Origin: Chitinophaga pinensis
Lineage (GTDB): Bacteria; Bacteroidota; Bacteroidia; Flavobacteriales_D; Crocinitomicaceae
Assembly (NCBI GenBank): GCA_945863605.1
Contig: CAMAZP010000003.1
Coordinates: forward strand, 1 to 64,000
Reading direction: 5' to 3'
Length of the DNA: 64,000 nucleotides
Below are positions 20,827 through 29,982 of this stretch, in pieces. The translations under genes were made by a program, and so were the position numbers. Positions within the stretch are counted from its first letter, which is position 1. Every line of letters starts with the position of its first letter. The notes under the pieces were generated by a model, which saw only the letters and a list, made by a program, of their open reading frames with translations, did not search any database and was not told the origin of the DNA.

Positions 20827-21923
20827 TTAACTGCATTTTTAGGTTTATCTAATTTTATGCGAACTGAAAATATATGTGTGTAGTAATTTGCTTCAGATGC
20901 ACCAAGTCGCGTGAAGGCATAATCCAATGAAAATCCTTTGAAAGCCAAGCCCATTCCAATGTTTGGTTGAATGCCCCAGTATTTTGAATCGTCTAGATTT
21001 GTGAATTGTTGAACGTTTGAAATACCCATTCTAACTTTTACTAATTCTTTAAATCCAAAGAATAAACCTGCATGAGGGTCAATTGAAATAGGATTTGCAC
21101 TAATTAAAACATTTCTTTTTCCATCTGTTGTAATATCAAAATCGATTTCTCCTCCAGCGTTTAACCCTTTTGAACCAATATCAAAATTTCCAGCTGCAGC
21201 AAGAATAATTCTTGGTAAAGTTAATTCTAAGCCATTTTGAGGGATGGCATTTCCAGTGTTGATATAAACATTTCTTGTTGCATCATCTAATTCAAAAACC
21301 CAAGCATTAAAAGTTGAACTAACATCTCTTGCCATTAACCCAAATTTCCAATTTTTTGGTAAGTGATACTGTAATCCTGCATCGATTCCAAAGCCAAAAG
21401 ATTTTGCAAAATCACCAACTTTGCGATAGATTACTTTTGCCGTTCCACCTAAACTTAATCCTGGAACTTTTAATTTTCGTGCGTATGACAACATAAATGC
21501 ATAATCTCCTGCTGTGAAAGAAGTAACATTGTCATAATTTATAACGCCATTGTTATCAATAAGTTGAGTGGTGTTAGTGATGTCATCAACGCCAAAACGA
21601 ATTGCAGCAAAACCAAGCGCACTTTTATCGTCAATAGAATGGGCAATTCCTAGGTAGTCGTATTTAGCAATTCCCGCGAAATATTCAGAATGCATAAATG
21701 AAACTTCAGCCCATTTATTTATACTCGTCAAACCTGCTGGATTCCAATAAATTGAATTGGCATTAGCGGTGCTTGCAATAACTGCATTTCCCATCCCAAA
21801 TGATTCAGCGCCAACACCTAAAGACAAAAACTCATTTGAATATTTAGGAGCTATTGTTGTCTCCTGCGCATTTAAAAGTGAACAAGATAAAACAGCGATT
21901 GAAAGGCAAATTGGTTTAAGCAT
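20823..21923 (-). CDS. porV: Type IX secretion system outer-membrane protein PorV
   Basis: FadL-like outer-membrane beta-barrel protein of 366 residues (signal peptide MLKPICLSIAVLSCSLLNAQ). The blocks NEFLSLGVGAESFGMGNAV and YWNPAGLT are typical of PorV/LptO. It acts with PorU and delivers cargo from the translocon. The start at 21923 is chosen because it begins a signal peptide, and because a more upstream in-frame TTG (22046) falls exactly on the -33 promoter element. The stop overlaps the porU start by 4 nt. Confidence 0.95.
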   Translation of the reverse strand: MLKPICLSIAVLSCSLLNAQETTIAPKYSNEFLSLGVGAESFGMGNAVIASTANANSIYWNPAGLTSINKWAEVSFMHSEYFAGIAKYDYLGIAHSIDDKSALGFAAIRFGVDDITNTTQLIDNNGVINYDNVTSFTAGDYAFMLSYARKLKVPGLSLGGTAKVIYRKVGDFAKSFGFGIDAGLQYHLPKNWKFGLMARDVSSTFNAWVFELDDATRNVYINTGNAIPQNGLELTLPRIILAAAGNFDIGSKGLNAGGEIDFDITTDGKRNVLISANPISIDPHAGLFFGFKELVKVRMGISNVQQFTNLDDSKYWGIQPNIGMGLAFKGFSLDYAFTRLGASEANYYTHIFSVRIKLDKPKNAVK

Positions 21924-22015
21924 TGAATTTTTATTTATATCAATAACTAAGAGTTTGACGAAAAATTGTGTTCTTTGTAAAGTTGATTTACATTGATTTG
22001 TAAATTTAAAGCAAA

Positions 22016-22046
22016 CAAAGTTAGTATTAACACTTTTAATAAACAA
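22016..22046 (-). promoter_or_regulatory. Promoter of porV-porU
   Basis: The minus strand reads TTG (22044-22046), a 20-nt spacer, then TAACTTTG (22016-22023), fitting the Bacteroidota -33/-7 consensus. It gives porV a leader of roughly 90 nt and overlaps the region just upstream of the divergent pssA. Confidence 0.65.
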
Positions 22047-22057
22047 TTGATCGTAAA

Positions 22058-22912
22058 ATGTTCAATTTAGCTAATCTTTTTACTGCCGCAAATATGCTTT
22101 GTGGTTTTGTATCCATTATTTTGACGTTAGCAGGAAGAATTGATATTGCTCCTTTTTTCATTCTTGGAGGTGCGGTGCTCGATTTTTTCGATGGATTTAT
22201 TGCGCGAAAATTAAATATTGCAGGCCCAATGGGTAAGCAATTAGATTCGTTGGCTGATATGATAACCTTTGGCGTGGCACCTGGTATTTTGATGTTGGTA
22301 ATGATAATTTTAGGAATTGATATCAGTTCCTTAATTCCTGCTGAAGATGGTGCAAGAGTGTATCAAAATGATTTAAGTTATTTCGTCTACTTCCAAGTTG
22401 CAGCTTGGTTTCAAGCATTGGTTTACGAAGTGCCCAATAATTTTGATGCAAGTATTAAATTTTTACCTTTCGTGGCGATGGCGATTCCTTTTTTCTCAAT
22501 GTTTCGCCTGGCAAAATTTAATATTGACGAAAACCAAAGTGATAAATTTATCGGTGTACCTACTCCATTAAATACTATTTTCTTTTTGTTCTTTCCCTTG
22601 TATTTCGCCTACAACCTTCAAAATTGGGGTCATCAGCCAAAGTTCATTCACGCGCTTTTTGATTGTTATACCTTGAGTGCCATTTCGGTCTTGTTTTCAA
22701 TATTAATGGTTTCTAATATTCCAATGATTGCTTTGAAGTTTAAAAACTGGACTTGGAAAGACAATTACTTTCGTTACAGCCTAATAGGAATTTCGTTGAT
22801 AATTATTCCACTTTTAACCTTTTGGGCTATTCCAATTATCGTATTTTTGTACTTGTTTTTATCGCTAATTGAAAATTATCAAACAAAGAAAAAAAATGAA
22901 ATTCAAAGCTGA
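22058..22912 (+). CDS. pssA: CDP-diacylglycerol-serine O-phosphatidyltransferase
   Basis: Inner-membrane enzyme making phosphatidylserine, the precursor of phosphatidylethanolamine. The CDP-alcohol phosphotransferase motif D-G-x2-A-R-x8-G-x3-D-x3-D is complete (Asp45, Gly46, Ala49, Arg50, Gly59, Asp63, Asp67), and there are several hydrophobic segments over 284 residues. Length and the NLFTAANMLCGF opening fit PssA rather than PgsA. It overlaps the next gene (purS) by 17 nt and is divergent from porV. Confidence 0.93.
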   Translation: MFNLANLFTAANMLCGFVSIILTLAGRIDIAPFFILGGAVLDFFDGFIARKLNIAGPMGKQLDSLADMITFGVAPGILMLVMIILGIDISSLIPAEDGARVYQNDLSYFVYFQVAAWFQALVYEVPNNFDASIKFLPFVAMAIPFFSMFRLAKFNIDENQSDKFIGVPTPLNTIFFLFFPLYFAYNLQNWGHQPKFIHALFDCYTLSAISVLFSILMVSNIPMIALKFKNWTWKDNYFRYSLIGISLIIIPLLTFWAIPIIVFLYLFLSLIENYQTKKKNEIQS

Positions 22913-23150
22913 AATTGACGTAATGCCACACGACGCATTATTAGACCCACAAGGAAAGGCAGTTACTAATTCTATGAAAAACATAGGTTTAGCTGAAATA
23001 GATGGAGTTAGAATTGGTAAACATATCCGTTTGTTTGTGGAGGCTGATTCAAAAGCACTTGCTGAAGAAAAAGTAGATGAAGCATGCAAAAAAATGTTAG
23101 CGAATCAGATTATGGAAAGCTACGTATTTTCACTTTCAGAAGAAAACTAA
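22896..23150 (+). CDS. purS: Phosphoribosylformylglycinamidine synthase subunit PurS
   Basis: Small subunit (84 residues) of the three-part FGAM synthase of purine synthesis, bridging the PurL synthetase and PurQ glutaminase. The pattern MKFKAEIDVMPHDALLDPQGKAV and GVRIGKHIRLFVEA is characteristic of PurS. The start is set at the ATG of MKFKAEI at 22896; an earlier in-frame ATG lies deeper in pssA. It overlaps pssA by 17 nt and ends 4 nt before the aldehyde dehydrogenase. purL and purQ are not in the window. Confidence 0.9.
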   Translation: MKFKAEIDVMPHDALLDPQGKAVTNSMKNIGLAEIDGVRIGKHIRLFVEADSKALAEEKVDEACKKMLANQIMESYVFSLSEEN

Positions 23151-23154
23151 AACA

Positions 23155-24585
23155 ATGAGGGGATTTCAAACTTTTAATCCTCAACTCAATGATTTTAACC
23201 CAATAAAGTATTGTTCTTCCACTTACGAGGAGGTCGAGCTTGCCTTGGAAAAATCACAAAAAGCATTTCTTAGTTATTCAAAGACAAGTCCAACTTTAAG
23301 GAGCGAACTTTTGCTTCAAATTACTCAAGAATTAGAAACTGCTAAATCAACAATTGAAGCATTTTATTGTAGTGAAAGTGGCTTGTCGAATGCGCGATTT
23401 GAAATTGAATTTACTAGAACTATTTTTCAATTAACTTCTTTTTCTGATTTTCTGTTGAACAATTGGAAGCAGCTGGAAACCTATACTCCGGCAAGTCAAA
23501 ATTTACCTTCCTTAAGAAAAAAACCGCGAGCAATTGGTCCAGTTTTGGTAATGGGCTCAAGTAATTTTCCTTTAGCGTATTCAACAATTGGAGGTGATAG
23601 CGTTGCTGCTTTAGCTGCTGGATGTTCAGTCGTTGTTAAGGCACACCCAATGCACGTCGGAACTAGTTTGGAAGTTTCAAACTGTATTCTTTCAGCACTT
23701 AGAAAATTAAATTTAGAAGAAGGGATTTTCCAACATTTAATAGATGATGGATTTCAGGTCGCAACTCAATTGATTACTGATGCTCGAATTCAAGCAGTAG
23801 GTTTCACAGGAAGTATTCGTGGAGGAAGAGCAATTATGGATTTAGCAAGTAAAAGAAAATCGCCTATTCCTGTTTTTGCGGAAATGGGAAGTGCTAATCC
23901 TGTAGTTTTTTTAGAAAATGGCTATGAAGAAAAAATAAATCACTTTGCTCCACTTTTTGCTGGTTCGATTTGCAACGATGCAGGACAATTTTGTACCAAG
24001 CCAGGATTGTTTTTCATTCCTAAAAGTGAAAAAGGAAATGAATTAACAACTAGACTTATTGAAGAAGTAATCGAATATACTTCATTTTATATGCTTCACC
24101 CATCCATTCAAAATAATTTTGAACTACTGAAAAAAGAGCGTGAAAGTTTAGCGGCAAATTCATGGATTGAAAAAAAAGGAAAGTTAAAACCTTTACAAGG
24201 AAGACAAGCTATTTTACAAGTTGATGTGAAAGAATTTTTAGCACACAATCAATTACAAGAAGAAGTATTTGGTCCTTTTGCACTGATTATAAGTTATGAA
24301 AACAGCGTTGAATTGAAGACTTGTTTAGCAAAATTAGGAGGACAATTAACAGGTTCAATTGTAGGAGATAGCAGTAAAAGTCCTGATTTTGATGAAGTAG
24401 TTGATTTATTAGCCTTAAAGGTTGGTAGAATCATTTTAAATGGCATTCCAACAGGCGTTCGTGTTGACGATGCAATGAATCATGGTGGACCTTACCCAGC
24501 TTCATCTGATAGTCGATTTACCGCAGTTGGCACTCAAAGTATTACAAGATTTCTAAGAAACCTTACATTTCAAAATTTCGATTAG
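23155..24585 (+). CDS. Aldehyde dehydrogenase (NADP+-type, ketoglutarate-semialdehyde-like)
   Basis: A 476-residue ALDH-superfamily enzyme with FTGS (217-220), general base Glu243 in AEMGSANP and catalytic Cys280 in GQFCTKPG. The GQFCTKPG and AEMGSANPV wording resembles the alpha-ketoglutaric semialdehyde dehydrogenase group, which oxidises 2,5-dioxopentanoate, but substrate assignment is inference. Cytoplasmic. It starts 4 nt after purS, so it is co-transcribed with pssA-purS despite no obvious pathway link. Confidence 0.9.
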   Translation: MRGFQTFNPQLNDFNPIKYCSSTYEEVELALEKSQKAFLSYSKTSPTLRSELLLQITQELETAKSTIEAFYCSESGLSNARFEIEFTRTIFQLTSFSDFLLNNWKQLETYTPASQNLPSLRKKPRAIGPVLVMGSSNFPLAYSTIGGDSVAALAAGCSVVVKAHPMHVGTSLEVSNCILSALRKLNLEEGIFQHLIDDGFQVATQLITDARIQAVGFTGSIRGGRAIMDLASKRKSPIPVFAEMGSANPVVFLENGYEEKINHFAPLFAGSICNDAGQFCTKPGLFFIPKSEKGNELTTRLIEEVIEYTSFYMLHPSIQNNFELLKKERESLAANSWIEKKGKLKPLQGRQAILQVDVKEFLAHNQLQEEVFGPFALIISYENSVELKTCLAKLGGQLTGSIVGDSSKSPDFDEVVDLLALKVGRIILNGIPTGVRVDDAMNHGGPYPASSDSRFTAVGTQSITRFLRNLTFQNFD

Positions 24586-24633
24586 TATTCTTAAAAATGA
24601 AATAACTAATTTTGAACTTCAAAAACTAACAAA

Positions 24634-25599
24634 ATGAGTGAAACAGAAAACAAAAAGAATTCCAATGGAGTTTTTATGATCATTATTTTCCTTCTCTTAG
24701 GAGGTTTAGCAATAATGTCTTACATGTGGTCAACTAAAAGAACGGAGCTAAATAATTGCACCAATGAAAACTTGACTTTAAAGTCAGATATGCAAGGAAT
24801 GAACGATATGATGCAAGGTTATGTTGGGAATATTTCTAACGATATAAAAAAGGATTTCAAAAATATGTTGGCAACTTACGATAAGTTAATTGCTAAAGAT
24901 GCTACACAAGCTGACAGTTTGAATAAGCAAAAAGAGAAAATAATGACTTTGATGAACGAATTAGACGCAGCAAAAAGAAGCGGACGTCTTACAGCTTCAA
25001 AGTTGTTTAAAATGAATAAAGAAAATGAGACGTTGCGTGAAATTATGAAAAGCTACGTCAAGCAAATTGATTCATTAAATACACTAAATATTAAATTGAC
25101 ATCGGAATTAGATGTAACATCAACTAAATTAACTACTACAATTGAAGAAAGAGATACTTATAAGAAAGATGCAGAAGAAAAAACAGATCTTGTGAAAAAA
25201 GGAAGTAAACTCTCTGCATATGGAATCAATACGGAAGCATTAAGAATGAAGCTAAATAAAACAACTGAGCCAACTGAAAAAGCGAAAAATGTTGTTCAAT
25301 TCCGTTCAAGTTTTACTGTTTCTGAAAATTCTTTAACAACACCTGGAAAGAAAACGTTGTATTTACAAATTATAGCTCCAGATGGTCAAACATTACAATC
25401 AAGAGGTGGAAATATTTTAGAGTCTGAAAATGGCACAGTTGCATATTCAGATAAAAAAGAAATTGACTATCAAAACCAATCAGTTGACGTTACAATTTAT
25501 TACGATTTGAGAGGAGAAGGGACTCCTAAAGGAAATTATAAAGTAAAAATCTATTGTGATGGTACTTTAATTGGAACAGATAGTATCAATTTAAAATAA
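24634..25599 (+). CDS. Membrane-anchored coiled-coil protein of unknown function
   Basis: A 321-residue protein with one transmembrane helix near the N terminus (about residues 13-31), a long charged coiled-coil stretch (about 40-185) and a C-terminal beta-rich domain of about 110 residues ending DGTLIGTDSINLK. The topology suggests a periplasmic or envelope structural role, but I know no named family. A TAATTTTG -7-like box at 24607-24614 suggests its own promoter. It is followed after 9 nt by an enoyl-CoA hydratase gene. Confidence 0.75.
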   Translation: MSETENKKNSNGVFMIIIFLLLGGLAIMSYMWSTKRTELNNCTNENLTLKSDMQGMNDMMQGYVGNISNDIKKDFKNMLATYDKLIAKDATQADSLNKQKEKIMTLMNELDAAKRSGRLTASKLFKMNKENETLREIMKSYVKQIDSLNTLNIKLTSELDVTSTKLTTTIEERDTYKKDAEEKTDLVKKGSKLSAYGINTEALRMKLNKTTEPTEKAKNVVQFRSSFTVSENSLTTPGKKTLYLQIIAPDGQTLQSRGGNILESENGTVAYSDKKEIDYQNQSVDVTIYYDLRGEGTPKGNYKVKIYCDGTLIGTDSINLK

Positions 25600-25608
25600 T
25601 CAACCTTT

Positions 25609-26385
25609 ATGTCAACAATTATTGAACAAGGAAGTGTGGCTTTTGAAATTAATCAAGCTACAGGAATTGGTACTATTACTTTTGGACATCCAATGAGTAA
25701 TTCATTACCTGGAAAAATTTTACAAAAACTCGCTGCAACAATCACACAATTGGGAGAAGATGAAAGCGTTAAAGTAATAGTTTTACAATCGGATGGAGAT
25801 AAAACATTTTGTGCAGGAGCGAGTTTTGATGAATTAATTTCTATCACAGATTTGGAAGTTGGAAAAAAATTCTTCTCTGGATTTGCAAGTGTAATTAACG
25901 CCTGTAGAAAATGTCCAAAATTCATTATTGGGCGCGTACAAGGAAAAGCGGTTGGAGGTGGAGTAGGTATAGCATCTGCAGTAGATTACTGTTTAGCTCT
26001 AGATTCAGCATCTGTGAAACTTTCTGAATTAGCTGTTGGAATTGGCCCTTTCGTTGTAGGGCCAGCAGTTGAACGTAAAATTGGCTTGTCAGCGATGAGT
26101 GAATTGGCAATAAATGCAACAGAATGGCGATCAGCTTCTTGGGCAAAATCCAAAGGATTATACATGGAAGTCTATGACACGACTACTGAAATGGATGCAG
26201 AAATTTGTCGTTTAGCTTTACAACTCTCCAAATCAAATCCGGAAGCGATGCGTATGTTAAAAAACGTTTTTTGGCAAGGAACAGAAAATTGGGATATATT
26301 ACTGGTTGAACGAGCAGAAATGAGTGGAAAATTAGTCTTAAGTGATTTCACAATTGCTGCAATAAATTCCTTTAAAAAGAAATAA
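25609..26385 (+). CDS. Enoyl-CoA hydratase/isomerase family protein
   Basis: A 258-residue crotonase-superfamily protein. It has the CoA-site CAGASFDEL, the oxyanion-hole block GRVQGKAVGGGVGIASAVDYCLA, and SELAVGIGPFVVGP in the position that usually carries the second catalytic Glu. Members hydrate or isomerise enoyl-CoAs in fatty-acid or branched-chain amino-acid breakdown; the exact substrate is not clear. It starts 9 nt after the coiled-coil gene and precedes the rplM promoter. Confidence 0.9.
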   Translation: MSTIIEQGSVAFEINQATGIGTITFGHPMSNSLPGKILQKLAATITQLGEDESVKVIVLQSDGDKTFCAGASFDELISITDLEVGKKFFSGFASVINACRKCPKFIIGRVQGKAVGGGVGIASAVDYCLALDSASVKLSELAVGIGPFVVGPAVERKIGLSAMSELAINATEWRSASWAKSKGLYMEVYDTTTEMDAEICRLALQLSKSNPEAMRMLKNVFWQGTENWDILLVERAEMSGKLVLSDFTIAAINSFKKK

Positions 26386-26406
26386 ATCATATTTTTTCCA
26401 TTTTCA

Positions 26407-26437
26407 TTTGTTAATAAAAACATAAATAGTATCTTTG
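26407..26437 (+). promoter_or_regulatory. Consensus promoter of the rplM-rpsI-rpsB-tsf operon
   Basis: TTTG (26407-26410), exactly 19 nt, then TATCTTTG (26430-26437): a perfect match to the Bacteroidota primary sigma consensus TTTG-N19-TAnnTTTG. The leader to the GTG start is about 40 nt. Confidence 0.88.
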
Positions 26438-26484
26438 CACCCCTAATTTTAGGTAATAAGCACTACATTAAAATAAAAAATACC

Positions 26485-26940
26485 GTGAATACACTAAGTT
26501 ACAGAACGTTATCAGGCAACAAAGAAACTGCAGACAAAAAGTGGTTTATCGTTGATGCAGAAGGACAAACCGTTGGACGTATGGCAAGTAAGATTGCAAA
26601 AATTATCCGTGGAAAGTACAAAACATGTTATACACCTCACGCTGATTGCGGAGACAATGTAATTGTAATAAACGCAGAAAAAGTTGCTTTCTCTGGAACA
26701 AAATTAGTTGATAAAGAATATGTTCGTTTCTCTGGCTATCCAGGCGGACAACGCTTTACATCAGCTGAAGAAATGTTACGCAAACACCCTGAACGTTTAA
26801 TAGAAAAAGCGGTTAAAGGAATGTTACCTAAAAATACTTTAGGTAGACAATTATACAGAAACTTAAAAGTATACACTGGTACAACTCATAAACATGAGGC
26901 ACAAACACCGGAATTATTAAATCTTGATACACTCAAATAA
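26485..26940 (+). CDS. rplM: 50S ribosomal protein L13 (uL13)
   Basis: 151 residues with the L13 signatures KKWFIVDAEGQTVGRMASKIA and SGYPGGQRF. The best start is a GTG at 26485, giving the usual NTLSYRT opening; there is no in-frame ATG near it. First gene of the L13-S9-S2-EF-Ts operon, 5 nt before rpsI. Confidence 0.97.
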   Translation: MNTLSYRTLSGNKETADKKWFIVDAEGQTVGRMASKIAKIIRGKYKTCYTPHADCGDNVIVINAEKVAFSGTKLVDKEYVRFSGYPGGQRFTSAEEMLRKHPERLIEKAVKGMLPKNTLGRQLYRNLKVYTGTTHKHEAQTPELLNLDTLK

Positions 26941-26945
26941 AAATT

Positions 26946-27332
26946 ATGGACGTAATTAACGCTTTAGGAAGAAGAAAAACGGCAGTTGCTCGTGTTTATT
27001 TATCAAAAGGAACAGGTACTATCTTGGTTAACAAGAAAGAAATGACAACTGTTTTTCCAATTGATGTTTTACAAGCAAAAATCAATCAACCTTTCATTCT
27101 TACAAACACAGTTGGACAATACGATATTAAAGTAAATGTTAACGGTGGAGGAATCAACGGCCAAGCAGAAGCAATTCGTTTAGGTATATCAAGAGCTCTA
27201 GTTGAGTTGGAAGCTGAAAACAAACCTTTGTTAAAAGTTGAAGGATTGATGACACGTGACCCTCGTATGGTAGAGCGTAAAAAACCAGGTCAACCAAAAG
27301 CGCGTAAAAAATTCCAATTCTCGAAACGTTAA
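26946..27332 (+). CDS. rpsI: 30S ribosomal protein S9 (uS9)
   Basis: 128 residues, with the NALGRRKTAVARVYLSKG opening and the basic C terminus RKKPGQPKARKKFQFSKR that reaches the P-site tRNA. It follows rplM by 5 nt. A 106-nt spacer separates it from rpsB. Confidence 0.98.
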   Translation: MDVINALGRRKTAVARVYLSKGTGTILVNKKEMTTVFPIDVLQAKINQPFILTNTVGQYDIKVNVNGGGINGQAEAIRLGISRALVELEAENKPLLKVEGLMTRDPRMVERKKPGQPKARKKFQFSKR

Positions 27333-27370
27333 TCATTATTGGGAGTTTAGCATCCAAACCACTGAGTACT

Positions 27371-27420
27371 TTAATAGGAACTATTACCCTCTTTGGTTGT
27401 GCAATTAGTATTAATAGGAA
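27371..27420 (+). promoter_or_regulatory. Repeated motif and hairpin in the rpsI-rpsB spacer
   Basis: TTAATAGGAA occurs twice, at 27371-27380 and 27411-27420, exactly 40 nt apart. The first copy overlaps a small hairpin, TAATAG-GAA-CTATTA (27372-27386). The spacer is unusually long for this operon and may hold an S2 autoregulatory leader; this is inference. Confidence 0.3.
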
Positions 27421-27438
27421 AGTAAACAAAAACAAATT

Positions 27439-28320
27439 ATGTCTAAATTAAATTTTGAAACATTATTAGAAGCAGGTGTTCATTTTGGTCACCTTAAAAG
27501 AAAGTGGAATCCAGCAATGGCACCATACATTTTCGAAGAGAAAAAAGGAATTCATATCATTGATTTAAATAAAACAATGGTTCACCTTGACCAAGCTTGC
27601 GCAGCAATGAAACAAATTGCAAAATCAGGTAAAAAAGTTCTTTTCGTAGCAACAAAAAAACAAGCTAAAGAAATCGTTTCTGAAAGAGTAGCTAAAGTGA
27701 ACATGCCGTTTGTAACAGAACGTTGGACAGGTGGTATGTTAACAAACTTTCAAACAACTCGTAAATCAATTCGTAAAATGGCTACGATTGACAAAATGAA
27801 GTCTGATGGTTCTTGGGAAACATTAAATAAGAGAGAGAAATTATTTAAAACTCGTCAAAGAGAGAAATTAGAAAAAACATTTGGTTCGATTGCTGACATG
27901 ACGCGTCAACCAGCAGCTATTTTCATCGTTGATATTTTAAAAGAGCATATCGCACTTGCTGAAGCTCGTCGTTTGAATATCCCAACTTTTGCAATGGTAG
28001 ATACGAATTCTAACCCTAAACTGGTTGACTTCCCTATCCCGGCAAACGATGATGCAACTAAATCAATTTCTTTAATCTTAGACCAAATTTGTAACGCTAT
28101 CCAAGAAGGTTTAGAAGATCGCAAAAATTTGAAAGAAAAAGATAAAGAAGATACTTCCAAAGAAGAAACCACTAAAGAAGTTGTTGCGGAGGCAGTAGTT
28201 GAAGTTGCATCGGTTGAAGAAACTACATCTGTTGTTGAGGAAGCACCAGTTGTGGAAGATGCACCAGTTGTAGAAGAGACTCCAGAAGCGCCAGCAACAG
28301 AAGATATACCAGCAGAATAA
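27439..28320 (+). CDS. rpsB: 30S ribosomal protein S2 (uS2) with acidic C-terminal tail
   Basis: 293 residues. Residues 1-231 are normal S2 (LLEAGVHFGHLKRKWNPAM, FVTERWTGGMLTNF, VDTNSNPKLVDFPIPANDD). From about residue 232 there is a 62-residue low-complexity tail rich in Glu, Val, Ala and Thr with repeated VVEEAPVVE-type units. E. coli S2 ends at about 241, so the tail is an extension of the family. It follows the long rpsI spacer and is 29 nt before tsf. Confidence 0.97.
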   Translation: MSKLNFETLLEAGVHFGHLKRKWNPAMAPYIFEEKKGIHIIDLNKTMVHLDQACAAMKQIAKSGKKVLFVATKKQAKEIVSERVAKVNMPFVTERWTGGMLTNFQTTRKSIRKMATIDKMKSDGSWETLNKREKLFKTRQREKLEKTFGSIADMTRQPAAIFIVDILKEHIALAEARRLNIPTFAMVDTNSNPKLVDFPIPANDDATKSISLILDQICNAIQEGLEDRKNLKEKDKEDTSKEETTKEVVAEAVVEVASVEETTSVVEEAPVVEDAPVVEETPEAPATEDIPAE

Positions 28321-28349
28321 TTTATTACTAACTTTTAAATATATTTATC

Positions 28350-29180
28350 ATGGCTATTACTGCTTCAGATGTAAATAAATTGCGCCAACAGACAGGTGCA
28401 GGAATGATGGACTGCAAAAACGCATTAGTTGAAGCTAATGGTGATTTTGAAGTTGCAGTTGATGTTCTTCGTAAAAAAGGTCAAAAAATTGCTGCAAAAC
28501 GTGGCGATAATGAGGCTAAAGAAGGATTAGTTTTAGCACAAACTTCAGAAGATGGTACTACAGGTGTTATCTTAACGTTAAATTGTGAAACTGATTTCGT
28601 AGCAAAAAATGAAGGTTATGTAAACTTCGTTCAATCTATCGTTGATATCGCTTTAGTTAAATTACCTTCAACAGCAGAAGAGTTAAAAGCTTTAGCATAC
28701 AATGATAAATTGTCTGTAGAAGAAAAAATTACAGAACAAGTTGGTGTAATCGGTGAAAAATTAGACTTGTCAAGTTATGCTGTAATCAACGCGTCAAAGG
28801 TTGTTGCTTACAATCACCCTGGTAATCAATTGGCGACTCTTGTTGGTTTAAATAGTGGTTCTGATGTAGTTGCTGAGGCAGGTCGTCAAGTTGCTATGCA
28901 AATCGCTGCAATGAATCCAATTGCTATTGATAAAAATGGTGTTGATGCACGAACAATTGAAAGAGAAATTGAAGTTGGAAAAGAATTAGCAATTCAAGAA
29001 GGTAAACCTGCTGAAATGGCTGAGAAAATTGCAATGGGACGTTTAAATAAATTCTTCCAAGAGAACACATTGTTAAGTCAAGCATTTGTTCGCGACAATA
29101 AAGTAACAATTGAACAATTTTTAGATTCTACTGAAAAAGGTTTGACAGTCTCAGACTTCAAGCGATTCTCATTAAGTTAA
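28350..29180 (+). CDS. tsf: Translation elongation factor Ts
   Basis: Nucleotide-exchange factor for EF-Tu, 276 residues. The N-terminal UBA-like segment has LRQQTGAGMMDCKNAL, and the core signature TDFVAKNE is at 81-88. Last gene of the ribosomal operon, followed at once by a strong terminator. Confidence 0.98.
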   Translation: MAITASDVNKLRQQTGAGMMDCKNALVEANGDFEVAVDVLRKKGQKIAAKRGDNEAKEGLVLAQTSEDGTTGVILTLNCETDFVAKNEGYVNFVQSIVDIALVKLPSTAEELKALAYNDKLSVEEKITEQVGVIGEKLDLSSYAVINASKVVAYNHPGNQLATLVGLNSGSDVVAEAGRQVAMQIAAMNPIAIDKNGVDARTIEREIEVGKELAIQEGKPAEMAEKIAMGRLNKFFQENTLLSQAFVRDNKVTIEQFLDSTEKGLTVSDFKRFSLS

Positions 29181-29186
29181 TATTTT

Positions 29187-29215
29187 AAAAGCTATCGAAT
29201 TCGATAGCTTTTTTT
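29187..29215 (+). terminator. Terminator of the rplM-tsf operon
   Basis: A perfect palindrome with its core at 29191-29208 (GCTATCGAA/TTCGATAGC), flanked by A and T runs and ending in a long T tract. It lies directly after the tsf stop. Confidence 0.9.
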
Positions 29216-29247
29216 TTGCATATTACAATGAGATTAAAACGATTATA

Positions 29248-29255
29248 TATATTTG
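29248..29255 (+). promoter_or_regulatory. -7 box of pyrH-frr
   Basis: TATATTTG fits TAnnTTTG and ends 9 nt before the ATG at 29265. It covers an in-frame TTG at 29253, which therefore cannot be the start codon if this box is used. No good -33 element at 19 nt. Confidence 0.5.
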
Positions 29256-29264
29256 CCAAATAAT

Positions 29265-29972
29265 ATGAAATATAAAAGAATACTTCTGAAACTAAGTGGT
29301 GAGTCTTTAATGGGAGACAAACAATTTGGAATTGATAATAATCGAATTCATTCTTATGCGCTTCAAATAAAAGAAATTCGAGACATGGGAATTCAGATTG
29401 CTATCGTAATCGGTGGAGGAAATATTTTTCGCGGAGTTCAAGCAGAAGCTGGAGGAATGGATAGAACTCATGGCGATTATATGGGTATGTTGGCAACTAT
29501 GATTAATTCAATGGCTTTGCAGGCCGCGCTTGAAGCTGTTGGAGTTCATACACGTCTACAATCAGCAATTGAAATGAAAGAAATTTCAGAACCTTTTATT
29601 CGAAGAAAAGCAGTTCGTCATTTGGAAAAAAGTAGAGTTGTAATCTTTGGTGCTGGTACAGGAAATCCTTTTTTTACAACAGATTCAGCGGCATCATTAA
29701 GAGCAATTGAGATGAATGCAGATGTGATTCTCAAAGGAACAAGAGTAGATGGGATTTATACAGCTGATCCAGAAAAAGATAAAATGGCAACTAAATTCAA
29801 AGAAATTACTTTCGATGAAGTATACGCTAAGGGTTTAAATGTAATGGATTTAACCGCTTTTACACTTTGCAAAGAAAATGATTTACCTATTATTGTATTT
29901 GATATGGATACTCCAGGAAATTTAAAAAAAATAATCGAGGGAGAACAAGTTGGAACAATTGTGAAAAATTAA
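29265..29972 (+). CDS. pyrH: UMP kinase
   Basis: Phosphorylates UMP to UDP in pyrimidine synthesis; hexameric cytoplasmic enzyme of the amino-acid-kinase fold. 235 residues from the ATG ([17 protein letters not shown]), with [10 protein letters not shown] and the C-terminal TADPEKD region. An in-frame TTG 12 nt upstream is rejected because it sits in the -7 box. It forms a pair with frr, 10 nt downstream. Confidence 0.97.
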   Translation: MKYKRILLKLSGESLMGDKQFGIDNNRIHSYALQIKEIRDMGIQIAIVIGGGNIFRGVQAEAGGMDRTHGDYMGMLATMINSMALQAALEAVGVHTRLQSAIEMKEISEPFIRRKAVRHLEKSRVVIFGAGTGNPFFTTDSAASLRAIEMNADVILKGTRVDGIYTADPEKDKMATKFKEITFDEVYAKGLNVMDLTAFTLCKENDLPIIVFDMDTPGNLKKIIEGEQVGTIVKN

Positions 29973-29982
29973 TGTAGCTATT

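Noticed and set aside
21924-22046. Longer N terminus for PorV starting at 22046
   Set aside because: The extra 41 codons lack signal-peptide character, the start would be a TTG, and it coincides with the -33 element of a good promoter.
29253-29264. TTG start for pyrH
   Set aside because: The TTG lies inside the TATATTTG -7 box; the ATG at 29265 gives the standard [13 protein letters not shown] opening.
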